Part shown: piece after piece, positions 41,418 to 50,524 of the stretch | Layout of the letters: the number at the start of each line of letters is the position of its first letter | Numbering within the stretch: the first letter of the stretch is position 1 | Assembly (NCBI GenBank): GCA_018261615.1 | Contig: JAGTSE010000032.1 | Span: 16,129-80,128 of the forward strand | Direction: 5' to 3' | DNA length: 64,000 nt | Origin: Pseudomonadota bacterium | GTDB lineage: Bacteria > Pseudomonadota > Gammaproteobacteria > Enterobacterales > Enterobacteriaceae | The notes under the pieces: generated by a model | Told to the model about the DNA's origin: nothing | The model's input: only the letters and a program-made list of their open reading frames with translations | The model's database searches: none | Program-made: the position numbers and the translations under genes

Positions 41418-41876
41418 TTATTGAGTATTAACGATAACTTTATAAATTTTCTCAAGGTCGTCGATATTTCGCACACGGATAAGCAAGCGTCGCTGCTCTA
41501 ATTGTATTACCAACACGCCATCTTCCGATAAATTCATCTCTTTAATACGGTTATATTCGATCCAGACATTGGCAAAGAAAAAGCCGTGCTCTTTAAAGAT
41601 GATTTTCGGCGCACGGATCCAAAAAAGATAAATTCCGAGCAATGCCAGCGCAGATAATAACCACAACGTTAAAGAGGAACCGCCATTAATTGTGTTGTTA
41701 TAAATCAGGATCGCCAGCAAGCCGACGAAAATAGCACCATCAGTACGGCTTCTACGCAGCAAGGGAACGGTCAGCAGAGATGCCCCGTGGCGGCGCGGCA
41801 TCACGAATTCGTCATAGATGGCGAAAGCAAACAGTGCGGCGACAAATGCCAGCAGAACGCTATCCGTAACGGTCAT
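41418..41876 (-). CDS. yobD: YobD, DUF986 membrane protein
   Basis: A 152-residue inner-membrane protein with the E. coli YobD length. Three helices are visible at about 3-20, 45-60 and 68-86, followed by a cytoplasmic domain (FFFANVWIEYNRIKEMNLSEDGVLVIQLEQRR). It lies downstream of manXYZ on the same strand, separated by a terminator. No role is established, but the link to man genes is conserved in enterobacteria. Confidence 0.93.
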   Translation of the reverse strand: MTVTDSVLLAFVAALFAFAIYDEFVMPRRHGASLLTVPLLRRSRTDGAIFVGLLAILIYNNTINGGSSLTLWLLSALALLGIYLFWIRAPKIIFKEHGFFFANVWIEYNRIKEMNLSEDGVLVIQLEQRRLLIRVRNIDDLEKIYKVIVNTQ

Positions 41877-41889
41877 TGATCCTCCTTAA

Positions 41890-41921
41890 AAATAAAAACC
41901 GGGGGCGGTAAGCCCCCGGTT
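41890..41921 (-). terminator. Terminator after manXYZ
   Basis: ACCGGGGGC and GCCCCCGGT form a 9-bp stem with a 5-base loop. On the minus strand the stem is followed by a T-rich run (TTTTTATTTTT). It separates manZ from yobD. Confidence 0.9.
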
Positions 41922-41934
41922 AACTCATACCCGG

Positions 41935-42786
41935 TTACAGGCCCAACAGGCCAAGTGCGTAACCGACAATCCCGATGATAAAGAACCCGACGATAATCCA
42001 CAGTGGGTTTATTTTTTTACGCAGCAGCCACATACAGGCGAAGGTTAACAGCATAGGCACCAGACCCGGCATTAACTGGTCGAGAATGGTTTGTACGGTC
42101 GTCACCGTCGTTTTACCGGTCTGGTCGGTGATCTGCGACACAACCAGTGGAATGTTAACGTGCGTCCACTTGTTCACCAGAGCGCCCATGACAAAGAGAC
42201 CGAGAATTGACGCCCCCTCGGTCAGTTTCTGCAGGAAGCCGCCACCCATATCTTTAACAATGTTGATACCCTTACGGTAACCGTACGCTACGCCGTAATA
42301 GCGCACCGTCAGGCGGACAAGGTTAAAAAGGACAAAGAACAGTAATGGCCCAAGCAGACTGCCGCTCATGGCAATACCGGCGCCCAGTGCAGCAAATACC
42401 GGACGTACGGTTCCCCAGAAGATTGGGTCGCCCACACCGGCCAGCGGCCCCATCAGACCCACTTTAATACCGTTGATCGCGCCATCGTCGATCTCCGCGC
42501 CGTTCGCACGCTGTTCTTCCATGGCCAGCGTGACGCCGAGTACCGGCGCGGCCATGTACGGCTGGGTATTGAAGAATTCGAGGTGGCGCTTAATTGCCTG
42601 GCGGCGCGCTTCGTTGTTTTCAGGGTAAAGGCGTTTAATGGCCGGAACCATTGAGAAACAGAAGCCCAGCGCCTGCATACGTTCGAAGTTCCATGAACCC
42701 TGGAACAGGTTAGAACGAATGAACACGCCACGAATGTCACTCTGGGTGAGTTTTTTCTCAGTCGGAGTTTTAGTCATATCAACCAT
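41935..42786 (-). CDS. manZ: Mannose PTS IID component
   Basis: Part of the IIC-IID membrane channel of the mannose phosphotransferase system, which imports mannose, glucose, glucosamine and N-acetylglucosamine; it is also a bacteriocin and lambda DNA entry route. The 283-residue product matches E. coli ManZ (SDIRGVFIRSNLFQGSWNFER, GLMGPLAGVGDPIFWGT). I start at the ATG at 42786 behind AGGTG rather than the GTG at 42795. It is the last gene of manXYZ. Confidence 0.97.
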   Translation of the reverse strand: MVDMTKTPTEKKLTQSDIRGVFIRSNLFQGSWNFERMQALGFCFSMVPAIKRLYPENNEARRQAIKRHLEFFNTQPYMAAPVLGVTLAMEEQRANGAEIDDGAINGIKVGLMGPLAGVGDPIFWGTVRPVFAALGAGIAMSGSLLGPLLFFVLFNLVRLTVRYYGVAYGYRKGINIVKDMGGGFLQKLTEGASILGLFVMGALVNKWTHVNIPLVVSQITDQTGKTTVTTVQTILDQLMPGLVPMLLTFACMWLLRKKINPLWIIVGFFIIGIVGYALGLLGL

Positions 42787-42798
42787 GTCGTTCACCTG

Positions 42799-43599
42799 TT
42801 AATCCAGTTCGTTATCAAGATCGTTGTTACCCGCTGCCGGAGCCGGGCCACCTGCGGAGCGGTTATATTTCGGGCTGAGCTGAATGTAGAGAATCGCCAT
42901 TACCGTACCGATAACACCCAGCGCTACCAGGTTGAAATTGGTAAAGGCAGCGGTTACAAAGCCGAGGTAGAAGAACGGCATCAGGTAGCCTGCGCGCATC
43001 ATGTTGATGACCATCGCATAACCAACCACTACGATCATGCCGCCAGCGATATTCAGGCCACTGGTCACGACTTCAGGAATGGCATTCAGCATGCCCTGTA
43101 CTTCGCTGGTGCCGACAGAGATGGCGACAATCACCGCCGGAATAGCGATACGCATAGCTTGCAGGAACAGGGAAGAGACGTGGATCCACGAGAGCGCGGT
43201 CAGGTTGCCGTTTTCAGCCGCCTTATCCGCCGCATGCTGGAAGCCTACGGTGATAGTACGAACGATAATGGTCAACACTTGGCCCGCAGCGGCCAGCGGG
43301 ATGGCCAGCGCGATACCGGCACCGATGCTCTGATGCCCTCCAATGACCAGAATGGTCGAAATGATGGATGCCAGCGCAGCATCAGGGGCAACTGCGGCAC
43401 CGATGTTCATCCAGCCCAAAGCGATCATTTCCAGGGTACCACCGATGATGATACCGGTTTTCATATCACCCAGGACGATACCCACCAGCGTACATGCCAC
43501 CAACGGACGGTGGAACTGGAATTCGTCCAGTATCGACTCCATACCGGCGATACATGCAACCACGAACACCAGCACAATCTGAAGAGTGGTAATCTCCAT
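42799..43599 (-). CDS. manY: Mannose PTS IIC component
   Basis: The sugar-binding membrane subunit that pairs with ManZ. The 266-residue protein has the E. coli length, about eight or nine helices, and family motifs VACIAGMESILDEFQFHRPL and LGDMKTGIIIGGTLEMIALGW. The stop lies 12 bp before manZ, indicating coupled translation. Manose-family class; no phosphorylation site in this subunit. Confidence 0.97.
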   Translation of the reverse strand: MEITTLQIVLVFVVACIAGMESILDEFQFHRPLVACTLVGIVLGDMKTGIIIGGTLEMIALGWMNIGAAVAPDAALASIISTILVIGGHQSIGAGIALAIPLAAAGQVLTIIVRTITVGFQHAADKAAENGNLTALSWIHVSSLFLQAMRIAIPAVIVAISVGTSEVQGMLNAIPEVVTSGLNIAGGMIVVVGYAMVINMMRAGYLMPFFYLGFVTAAFTNFNLVALGVIGTVMAILYIQLSPKYNRSAGGPAPAAGNNDLDNELD

Positions 43600-43662
43600 T
43601 GTACTTCTCCTATAGCTAAATCAGACGTAAGTGTGAAAACTGAGTTAATCAGGCTGCCGCGG

Positions 43663-44625
43663 TTAGTTCGCCACTTTGCTGATTAAATCCATCATTTTCA
43701 GTTTCGGATCGTTTGAAACTTTACGGACTTCCAGTTCGATGCCGCGTTCGTTCAGTTTTTTAAATGCTGCGATATCTTTCTCATCGACCGAAACAGCGTT
43801 GTTCACCTGGGTTTTGCCCTGGCGATACGCCATACCGCCAATATTGACGCTGGTGATTTTCACGCCGCCTTCAACAACGCGTTCCACATCGGTTGGGTTA
43901 GTGAATAACAGCATGATGCGTTCACCCGCATATTTCGGGTTGTTGTAGACGCGCAGCATTTTGGCGACATCCACGACATGCGCAGTTACGCCGGGGGGGG
44001 CAACCTGGGTTAACAGAGTTTTACGTACGGTATCCGCTGCCACTTCATCACTGACGACGATAATGCGCGTGACATTGGTCTCTTTGGTCCAGCGAGTTGC
44101 AACCTGGCCGTGGATCAGCCGGTCATCGATGCGCGCCAGGCCGATAACCATGTAATCATTCGGACCCATTGGCTTCGTAGGGGCTGCCGTTTTTGCCGCC
44201 GCAGGAGCAGGCGTCGGTTTTTCAACAGGTTGCGCTTTCAGGGCTTTCACCCCCTCACGTCCTGTTTCGACAGCTACCGCCACCAGTTCGTCAAAGGTCG
44301 GATTATCGTCCCTGGCCATCAGTGTTTCCACCAGCATCGGAACGTTGACGCCGGCAATGACTTCGTAATGCTCTTTATCGACGACAATACGGCTGGCAGC
44401 GTTAAACGGACTACCGCCCCATGTATCGACGAGAAATAGCACACCCTTGCTGGTTTCCAGGTTCTCCAGTCGTGCGTTGTACTTTTCGATTAACGTTTCC
44501 GCATTTTCACCGGGAACGAAATCAATCCAGCCGACGTTATCCTGCTCGCCCAGCAGCATTTCGGCGGTTTTCAGCAGTTGTTCCGCGGCCCAGCCATGTG
44601 TGCCTATAACAATAGCAATGGTCAC
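43663..44625 (-). CDS. manX: Mannose PTS IIAB component
   Basis: Cytoplasmic phosphoryl-transfer protein of the mannose PTS. The 320-residue product has an N-terminal IIA domain with the phospho-His at H10 (VIGTHGWA), an Ala/Pro-rich linker (about 134-155), and a IIB domain with the second phospho-His in RIDDRLIHGQV. It is the first gene of manXYZ. A run of eight C in the coding strand (43993-44000, codons for APPG) is unusual and could slip. Control by Mlc and CRP is expected. Confidence 0.97.
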   Translation of the reverse strand: MTIAIVIGTHGWAAEQLLKTAEMLLGEQDNVGWIDFVPGENAETLIEKYNARLENLETSKGVLFLVDTWGGSPFNAASRIVVDKEHYEVIAGVNVPMLVETLMARDDNPTFDELVAVAVETGREGVKALKAQPVEKPTPAPAAAKTAAPTKPMGPNDYMVIGLARIDDRLIHGQVATRWTKETNVTRIIVVSDEVAADTVRKTLLTQVAPPGVTAHVVDVAKMLRVYNNPKYAGERIMLLFTNPTDVERVVEGGVKITSVNIGGMAYRQGKTQVNNAVSVDEKDIAAFKKLNERGIELEVRKVSNDPKLKMMDLISKVAN

Positions 44626-44744
44626 TTGCTACCTCCTTCTTCTTGTCGTTAACACACCACTAATCGATGTATTGTGGAATCTGTCCCGGTAAACCGAATC
44701 GATTCAGATATAAGGGTTAAAGCAAAAGACTAATTTCTGTCGTG

Positions 44745-44790
44745 AATTATTTTAGATAGTGAAAAAATAATTTATGTGATGAAGATCCGT
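44745..44790. promoter_or_regulatory. Candidate Mlc and CRP sites upstream of manX
   Basis: TTATTTT (44747-44753) and AAAAATAA (44763-44770) form an inverted repeat like an Mlc/NagC operator. TTATGTGATGAAGATCC (from 44772) has one good CRP half-site. Both types of site control manXYZ in E. coli. The rest of 44626-45083 holds the divergent manX and yoaE promoters; GGGCTATAGCCC at 44921 is a perfect palindrome of unknown use. Confidence 0.5.
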
Positions 44791-45083
44791 AATTTAGGTT
44801 TCGTGTTGATGAAGTTTCGGAGCGCAAAATATTCACATAATCTGCAAAGTCTGGTAAATCTTTGCCAACGATAAACGCTCTCTGTTATGTTTACCGTTCG
44901 TTTAATGAGTCAGGAGTAAAGGGCTATAGCCCACAGTATGGATCGTCACCGACGTCAGTTCACCTTAAGGCCTTGCAGTGCCTCGTATTCCGGCGTTTTC
45001 CGCCACTTTCCTGATATGTTCAATGCCATCATGCCTGTGCATACTCGCACATCATTGAGTCATGCTTGTTGCAGGAGCCTGTC

Positions 45084-46643
45084 ATGGAATTCTTAATGGA
45101 TCCCTCGATATGGGCGGGATTGTTAACGCTGGTTGTTCTGGAAATCGTACTGGGTATTGATAACCTGGTGTTTATTGCCATCCTTGCCGACAAACTGCCG
45201 CCCAAACAGCGTGATAAAGCACGCCTGCTTGGTCTGTCGCTCGCGCTGGTAATGCGCCTTGGCCTGTTGTCGCTGATTTCATGGATGGTGACTCTGACCC
45301 AACCACTTTTCTCCGTGGGCAGTTTCAACTTCTCCGGTCGCGATTTGATCATGCTATTTGGTGGTGTGTTCCTGCTGTTCAAAGCCACAACGGAGCTGCA
45401 TGAACGGCTGGAAAACCGCGAACATGATGGCGGACACGGAAAAGGCTATGCCAGTTTCTGGGTGGTAGTCCTGCAAATTGTTATTCTTGATGCCGTTTTC
45501 TCGCTGGATGCCGTTATCACCGCTGTCGGCATGGTGAACCATTTGCCGGTCATGATGGCGGCGGTCGTTATCGCTATGGCGGTCATGCTACTGGCATCGA
45601 AACCGCTAACGCGTTTTGTTAACCAACATCCGACGGTTGTGGTGCTCTGTCTGAGCTTCCTGCTGATGATCGGCCTGAGTCTGGTGGCCGAAGGATTTGG
45701 TTTCCATATTCCGAAAGGCTATCTGTACGCGGCGATTGGTTTCTCTATCATCATTGAGTTTTTCAACCAGCTTGCCCGACGTAACTTTATTCGCCATCAG
45801 TCGAATTTACCGCTGCGTGCGCGTACAGCAGATGCTATTTTGCGTCTGATGGGCGGTCGTCGCCAGACAAGCCCGCAAATCGAAACCGATAGCAAGCCCA
45901 CGGTGCCGGTGCCGGAAGGCGCATTTGCTGAAGAAGAACGCTATATGATCAACGGTGTATTGACGCTGGCGTCTCGTTCGCTGCGCAGCATCATGACGCC
46001 GCGCGGCGATATCAGTTGGGTGGATGCCAACCTGAGTGTTGATCAGATCCGTCAGCAACTGCTCTCGTCACCGCACAGCCTGTTCCCGGTATGCCGTGGC
46101 GAGCTGGATGAAGTGATCGGTATTGTTCGCGCGAAAGAGATGCTGGTAGCGTTGGAAGAGGGGGCTGATGTCGCCGCTATCGCTGCAGCCAGCCCGGCCA
46201 TTGTGGTGCCAGAAACGCTGGATCCTATCAAACTACTGGCGGTGTTGCGCCGGGCGCGCGGTAGCTTTGTGATTGTAACTAACGAGTTTGGTATGGTGCA
46301 GGGGCTGGTCACGCCGCTGGACGTGCTGGAAGCGATTGCTGGTGAGTTCCCTGATGCGGATGAAACTCCGGAAATCGTGGCCGATGGCGACGGCTGGTTG
46401 GTGAAAGGTACCACCGATTTACATGCGTTACAGAATACTCTCGGCATCGATAACCTGGTCAATGACGACGAGAATATCGCAACAGTGGCCGGTCTGGTTA
46501 TCTCCGCCAAAGGGCAAATTCCACCGGCGGGCGAAGTACTGGAAATCGCGCCGTTACACATCACCGTCATCGAAGCCAACGACTATCGTGTGGATCTGGT
46601 ACGCATTGTTAAAGAGCAGTCGGAACACGACGAAGAGGAGTGA
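45084..46643 (+). CDS. yoaE: YoaE, TerC-family membrane protein with CBS and CorC domains
   Basis: A probable ion transporter of the inner membrane; TerC relatives such as Alx and MeeF/MeeY relatives export Mn2+ in bacteria. The 519-residue protein has an N-terminal TerC domain with seven helices and the acidic motif GIDNLVFIAI, and a second DAVFSLDAVITAVG. A CBS pair follows (about 300-420; ITMTPRGDISWVDA-like region and VPETLDPIKLL). A C-terminal CorC/HlyC domain ends it. I start at the ATG at 45084 behind AGGAG. Convergent with pdeD, 3 bp apart. Confidence 0.93.
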   Translation: MEFLMDPSIWAGLLTLVVLEIVLGIDNLVFIAILADKLPPKQRDKARLLGLSLALVMRLGLLSLISWMVTLTQPLFSVGSFNFSGRDLIMLFGGVFLLFKATTELHERLENREHDGGHGKGYASFWVVVLQIVILDAVFSLDAVITAVGMVNHLPVMMAAVVIAMAVMLLASKPLTRFVNQHPTVVVLCLSFLLMIGLSLVAEGFGFHIPKGYLYAAIGFSIIIEFFNQLARRNFIRHQSNLPLRARTADAILRLMGGRRQTSPQIETDSKPTVPVPEGAFAEEERYMINGVLTLASRSLRSIMTPRGDISWVDANLSVDQIRQQLLSSPHSLFPVCRGELDEVIGIVRAKEMLVALEEGADVAAIAAASPAIVVPETLDPIKLLAVLRRARGSFVIVTNEFGMVQGLVTPLDVLEAIAGEFPDADETPEIVADGDGWLVKGTTDLHALQNTLGIDNLVNDDENIATVAGLVISAKGQIPPAGEVLEIAPLHITVIEANDYRVDLVRIVKEQSEHDEEE

Positions 46644-46646
46644 TCC

Positions 46647-48245
46647 TCAGCCCGGCGTGAAAGGCAAAGCATGGCCGTTTTGCCGCGTTGACGGTGTCTC
46701 CATGTGCCCCGCCAGCCACGCCGGGAACGCCTTGATTGGCATTGGCTCGGCGTAGAGAAAACCCTGCAATGTATTCACCCCCCGCAGCCGTAGATGTCGC
46801 GCCTGTAGCGGGGTTTCAACCCCTTCGGCCACCAGTTCAATCTTCAGTCTCTGCCCTAACGCAATGATGATATCGGTGACCGTCGAGTTAATGGCATCGG
46901 TACCGATGGTTTTGGTAAAGGATTTATCAATTTTCAGCACGTCGGGGTGCAACTGCTCCAGCCAGGCCAACGAGCTATTACCGGTGCCAAAATCATCTAT
47001 CGCAATTTTCACCCCCCGACGCCGAAGATCCTGCACCATTCGGGAATCCATTTCGAATAACACATCGCGTTCCGTCAGTTCGATAATTAGTTGCTGCATC
47101 GGGTGGTGATTAAACCAGAACTGATTTAAATCCCGCAGCAGTTCGCCGTTGCGTAAATGGCTCGGTGCTGCATTAATACCAATATGGAAATGGGCATCGT
47201 CGGGGAAAAAATGCAGTTGCTGTTGAATCTCAGTCAGTACGTAGCGAGTCAGTGGCGCGATCAGGTTATGTTCTTCCGCTATCGAAATAAAAACTTCCGG
47301 CGAGATCCAACCCTGGCGCGGGTTATGCCAGCGCAGCAAGATCTCTACGCCATCACACTCTAATGTGCGCGCCTTCAGTAATGGCTGACAGAACAGTTCA
47401 AATTCGCGTCCGGCAATCCCCAGGTTGATCTCGCGGGAAAAACTCATGCGGCTGGCGGTCGCAAACCAGGCGATAAAGCCAGTCAGCAGACTCATCATCA
47501 GGGCCAGCGGCAGTTGAGACGGCAAATGTAATAAGGCAAGTTTCGCTGCGCCCGGTCCACTCACGCTAATGCTGAAGGGGAAATGCGTTGATACGAGCCG
47601 GTACGCTCTTTCATTTAACGACGATGGTAAAGTGGTCATGATGCCTTTGCCATGCACCAGATGTTTGCCACTGACGCTCAGTACCGCGTGCGTGATCAGC
47701 GGCACCTGCGGTTCCAGAACTAAATCGCTTAGCAGATCGATATTGACTGCTTCAATGGCACCGTCCTGCCCGTCTTCAGAGGAGGGATACCACATAATCA
47801 GCACTGGGCGACCCTTTAGCAATGTCTGGTCTGTCGAGAGCATCAACAGCGGTTCCCGGGTGGGAAGTAACGATTGCACCTGTTTTATTGGGACATCAAG
47901 GGAGCCAAAAATACTGGAGCAATAAAGAACACCGTCTTTGATCAGCGCGACAGCACGCACGGTTTGCAGGCTGGCCGCCTGTTTGAGTAATTGCAAATGC
48001 ACGCTGGCGCAGGGGTGACCAACCAGGGGAATCAACGTATTGCGGCCCGCGGTCAGCGGCAGTAATACTTGGTCAAGCTTGTTTACAGCATGTTGGGTAA
48101 ACGCAGTAATACGTTGATGATTTAAATTCCGCTCCGAAATAAAACGGAAAGTCAGGGTAAAAATAAGCGCGACAATAGCAACCGCCACGGAGACAATAGC
48201 GCGCCGCCGTCGATATCTTTTAATGATCCATTGAGCCGTCTGCAT
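46647..48245 (-). CDS. pdeD: Cyclic-di-GMP phosphodiesterase PdeD (CSS-EAL)
   Basis: Degrades c-di-GMP and so favours motility over biofilm. From the ATG at 48245 the 532-residue protein matches the E. coli PdeD length. An N-terminal helix, a periplasmic CSS domain with the redox-sensing motif YCSSIFG, and a second helix (near 230-250) precede the EAL domain. The signature is EILLRW in place of EALLRW, but catalytic residues appear intact: INAAPSHL, IIELTERD, IDDFGTGNSSL, LKIDKSF and VAEGVET. Activity is therefore likely. Formerly yoaD. Confidence 0.93.
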   Translation of the reverse strand: MQTAQWIIKRYRRRRAIVSVAVAIVALIFTLTFRFISERNLNHQRITAFTQHAVNKLDQVLLPLTAGRNTLIPLVGHPCASVHLQLLKQAASLQTVRAVALIKDGVLYCSSIFGSLDVPIKQVQSLLPTREPLLMLSTDQTLLKGRPVLIMWYPSSEDGQDGAIEAVNIDLLSDLVLEPQVPLITHAVLSVSGKHLVHGKGIMTTLPSSLNERAYRLVSTHFPFSISVSGPGAAKLALLHLPSQLPLALMMSLLTGFIAWFATASRMSFSREINLGIAGREFELFCQPLLKARTLECDGVEILLRWHNPRQGWISPEVFISIAEEHNLIAPLTRYVLTEIQQQLHFFPDDAHFHIGINAAPSHLRNGELLRDLNQFWFNHHPMQQLIIELTERDVLFEMDSRMVQDLRRRGVKIAIDDFGTGNSSLAWLEQLHPDVLKIDKSFTKTIGTDAINSTVTDIIIALGQRLKIELVAEGVETPLQARHLRLRGVNTLQGFLYAEPMPIKAFPAWLAGHMETPSTRQNGHALPFTPG

Positions 48246-48366
48246 GCCATTGTCGCCTGTGAGCTTCCCGACGTGAAATCCTGGGCAGGACACAGAAAGT
48301 GTAGTGGGGAATTAACTTAGTGACGACAAATCGGAGAAATATCCTTCCGCTGGCGCAATAGCGTGC

Positions 48367-48397
48367 ACAAAAAAACGCCGTTCAGTTGAACGGCGCG
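48367..48397 (-). terminator. Terminator after sdaA
   Basis: CGCCGTTCA (48376-48384) pairs with TGAACGGCG (48387-48395); on the minus strand it is followed by T7. It ends sdaA. Confidence 0.88.
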
Positions 48398-48404
48398 GAT
48401 TTAT

Positions 48405-49769
48405 TTAATCACACTGTACTTTGATAGCCAGACCGCCGCGTGATGTTTCACGGTATTTGGCGTTCATATCCTTGCCGGTCTCGTACATCGTTTCAATCAC
48501 CTTATCGAGGGAGACGCGCGGCGCGCTGGTGCGGCGCATCGCCATCCTGGTGGCGTTGATTGCTTTCACGGAGGCAATTGCGTTTCGCTCAATGCAGGGA
48601 ACCTGCACTTGTCCGGCGACCGGATCGCAGGTCAGACCAAGGTTATGCTCCATACCGATTTCCGCCGCCACGCAAACCTGCTCCGGGCTGGCGCCAAGCA
48701 GTTCAGCCAGACCCGCCGCCGCCATGGAACAGGCCACGCCAACTTCGCCCTGACAACCTACTTCCGCCCCGGAAATTGAGGCGTTCATTTTGTAGAGCGC
48801 GCCAATGGCGCCAGCGGCCAGAAAGTAACGAATGTAGATATCCGTGCTGACGGGTTCAATAAAGTGATCGTAATAGGCCAGCACGGCAGGCACAATACCG
48901 CATGCGCCATTTGTCGGCGCAGTCACTACGCGGCCCCCGGCTGCGTTCTCTTCGTTCACTGCCAGTGCGAACATGTTCACCCAGTCGACCACGTTCATCG
49001 GATCGTGGGAGAGCTTATCGCTGGCGACCAACAGACGGCGCAGCGCGGAAGCCCGACGCGGTACGCGCAACGGCCCTGGCAGCACGCCTTCGGTGTTCAT
49101 GCCGCGATCGATACAGGCGCGCATGGTTGCCCACACGTTGCCGAAATAGTCTTCGATCTCTTTTTTCGAGTGCAGCGCCAGTTCGTTCTGCATCACCATA
49201 CCGGATAGGGACAAGCCCGTCTCTTTACAATACTCCAGCATCTGAGTGGCGGATTTGAAGGGCCAGGGCACATTGACGGCGCTGACCATCTCCTGACCGA
49301 AATGTTCTTCATCGACGATAAAACCGCCGCCAATGGAATAGTAGGTTTTGCTGTACACCACGTTATCGCCATTCCACGCTGAGATGCGCATACCGTTTTC
49401 ATGTAGCGAGAGGTTATCACTGTGAAAACGCATTCCGTCATCCTGCGGAAAATCCACTTCATGGTGGCCTTGCGCCAGCAGTAAACGACCGCGAGTTTCT
49501 ACGTCGCGGATAAACGTAGGGATAGCGTCAATATCGACGGTGGCAGGTTCATTACCCGCGAGGCCCATAATGATGGCGATATCGGTATGGTGGCCTTTCC
49601 CGGTGAGGGAGAGTGAGCCGTAAACGTCCACCGCAACGCGAGTAACGCTTTCCAGCAATCCTTTTTCGACCAGGTCATCGACGAACTGCTTACCGGCCTT
49701 CATCGGGCCAACAGTGTGGGAAGATGAGGGACCAATCCCCACCTTAAACATGTCGAATATACTAATCAC
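48405..49769 (-). CDS. sdaA: L-serine dehydratase (deaminase) I
   Basis: Converts L-serine to pyruvate and ammonia using an oxygen-sensitive [4Fe-4S] cluster. The 454-residue protein has the E. coli length: a beta domain (FDMFKVGIGPSSSHTVGPMKAG at the N-terminus) and an alpha domain with NGACGIVPAVL, GCQGEVGVACSMA and LTCDPVAGQVQVPC, which provide cluster cysteines. It is monocistronic, with a terminator after it. The 173-bp region upstream to nudL holds its promoter, with no gene. Confidence 0.97.
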   Translation of the reverse strand: MISIFDMFKVGIGPSSSHTVGPMKAGKQFVDDLVEKGLLESVTRVAVDVYGSLSLTGKGHHTDIAIIMGLAGNEPATVDIDAIPTFIRDVETRGRLLLAQGHHEVDFPQDDGMRFHSDNLSLHENGMRISAWNGDNVVYSKTYYSIGGGFIVDEEHFGQEMVSAVNVPWPFKSATQMLEYCKETGLSLSGMVMQNELALHSKKEIEDYFGNVWATMRACIDRGMNTEGVLPGPLRVPRRASALRRLLVASDKLSHDPMNVVDWVNMFALAVNEENAAGGRVVTAPTNGACGIVPAVLAYYDHFIEPVSTDIYIRYFLAAGAIGALYKMNASISGAEVGCQGEVGVACSMAAAGLAELLGASPEQVCVAAEIGMEHNLGLTCDPVAGQVQVPCIERNAIASVKAINATRMAMRRTSAPRVSLDKVIETMYETGKDMNAKYRETSRGGLAIKVQCD

Positions 49770-49942
49770 ATTAACGCTCCTGACAGGGCTACTGGCGCTC
49801 CAGTAACGATGTAATAACTGCGCATAGTGTAAGAGGGAAGCCGGTCGTCAGCTTAACTATTCACATGAATTAAACTAATGGCTAACCCTGATATTACTAA
49901 TAGCGCGCACACTGTCACAAAAATGTTATGTGCAAAGTATAG

Positions 49943-50521
49943 TCAAGGCTTGTGGCCAATTTGCAGCGCCAGCGAACGAATAATTCCGGCCGTCATGCCC
50001 CAGACAAAATAATGCTGATACCAGGAGAGCCATACGCGATGCGCGTTACCGTGGCGATGGATGTCAAGCGGATGGTAGCGGCCAAGCCGTAGCGCTTCGG
50101 CCAGCGGCATTTCGAAAACTGCCGCCACTTCATCTTCGCTGGCATGATAGTGAACATCCGGCGGAATAATGCCCACCACTGGTGTGACCTGAAAGCCAGT
50201 GACGCTATCGACTGGCGGCAGGACGCCGATGATTTCCACCGCATCGGGAGGAATCGCCACTTCTTCCTGCGCTTCCCGCAGCGCGGCGGCAATCAGCGAT
50301 GCATCGGTACTGTCGACCGCGCCACCGGGAAAAGCGACCTGACCGGCATGTTTACGCAGCAGCGGCGAGCGCTGCGTCAGTAGCAGGCCCGGTTGCTGAC
50401 GTCGCACCACCGGTATCAACACGGCGGCCTGGCGTGTATTCATCACCGCCGGATTGATCTGAGGGCGTAAAAGTTGAAAACGTGATAAAAAATCATCCAG
50501 AGTTAAAGCCTCTTGCTCCAC
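49943..50521 (-). CDS. nudL: NudL, Nudix hydrolase (CoA pyrophosphatase-like)
   Basis: A Nudix-family enzyme; relatives split CoA or similar nucleoside diphosphates. The 192-residue protein matches E. coli NudL/YeaB in length. The Nudix box lies in FPGGAVDSTDASLIAAALRE and AQEEVAI, with the catalytic REAQEE. It follows pabB by 3 bp on the same strand, so the two are co-transcribed. The exact substrate in vivo is not known. Confidence 0.94.
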   Translation of the reverse strand: MEQEALTLDDFLSRFQLLRPQINPAVMNTRQAAVLIPVVRRQQPGLLLTQRSPLLRKHAGQVAFPGGAVDSTDASLIAAALREAQEEVAIPPDAVEIIGVLPPVDSVTGFQVTPVVGIIPPDVHYHASEDEVAAVFEMPLAEALRLGRYHPLDIHRHGNAHRVWLSWYQHYFVWGMTAGIIRSLALQIGHKP

Positions 50522-50524
50522 GAA

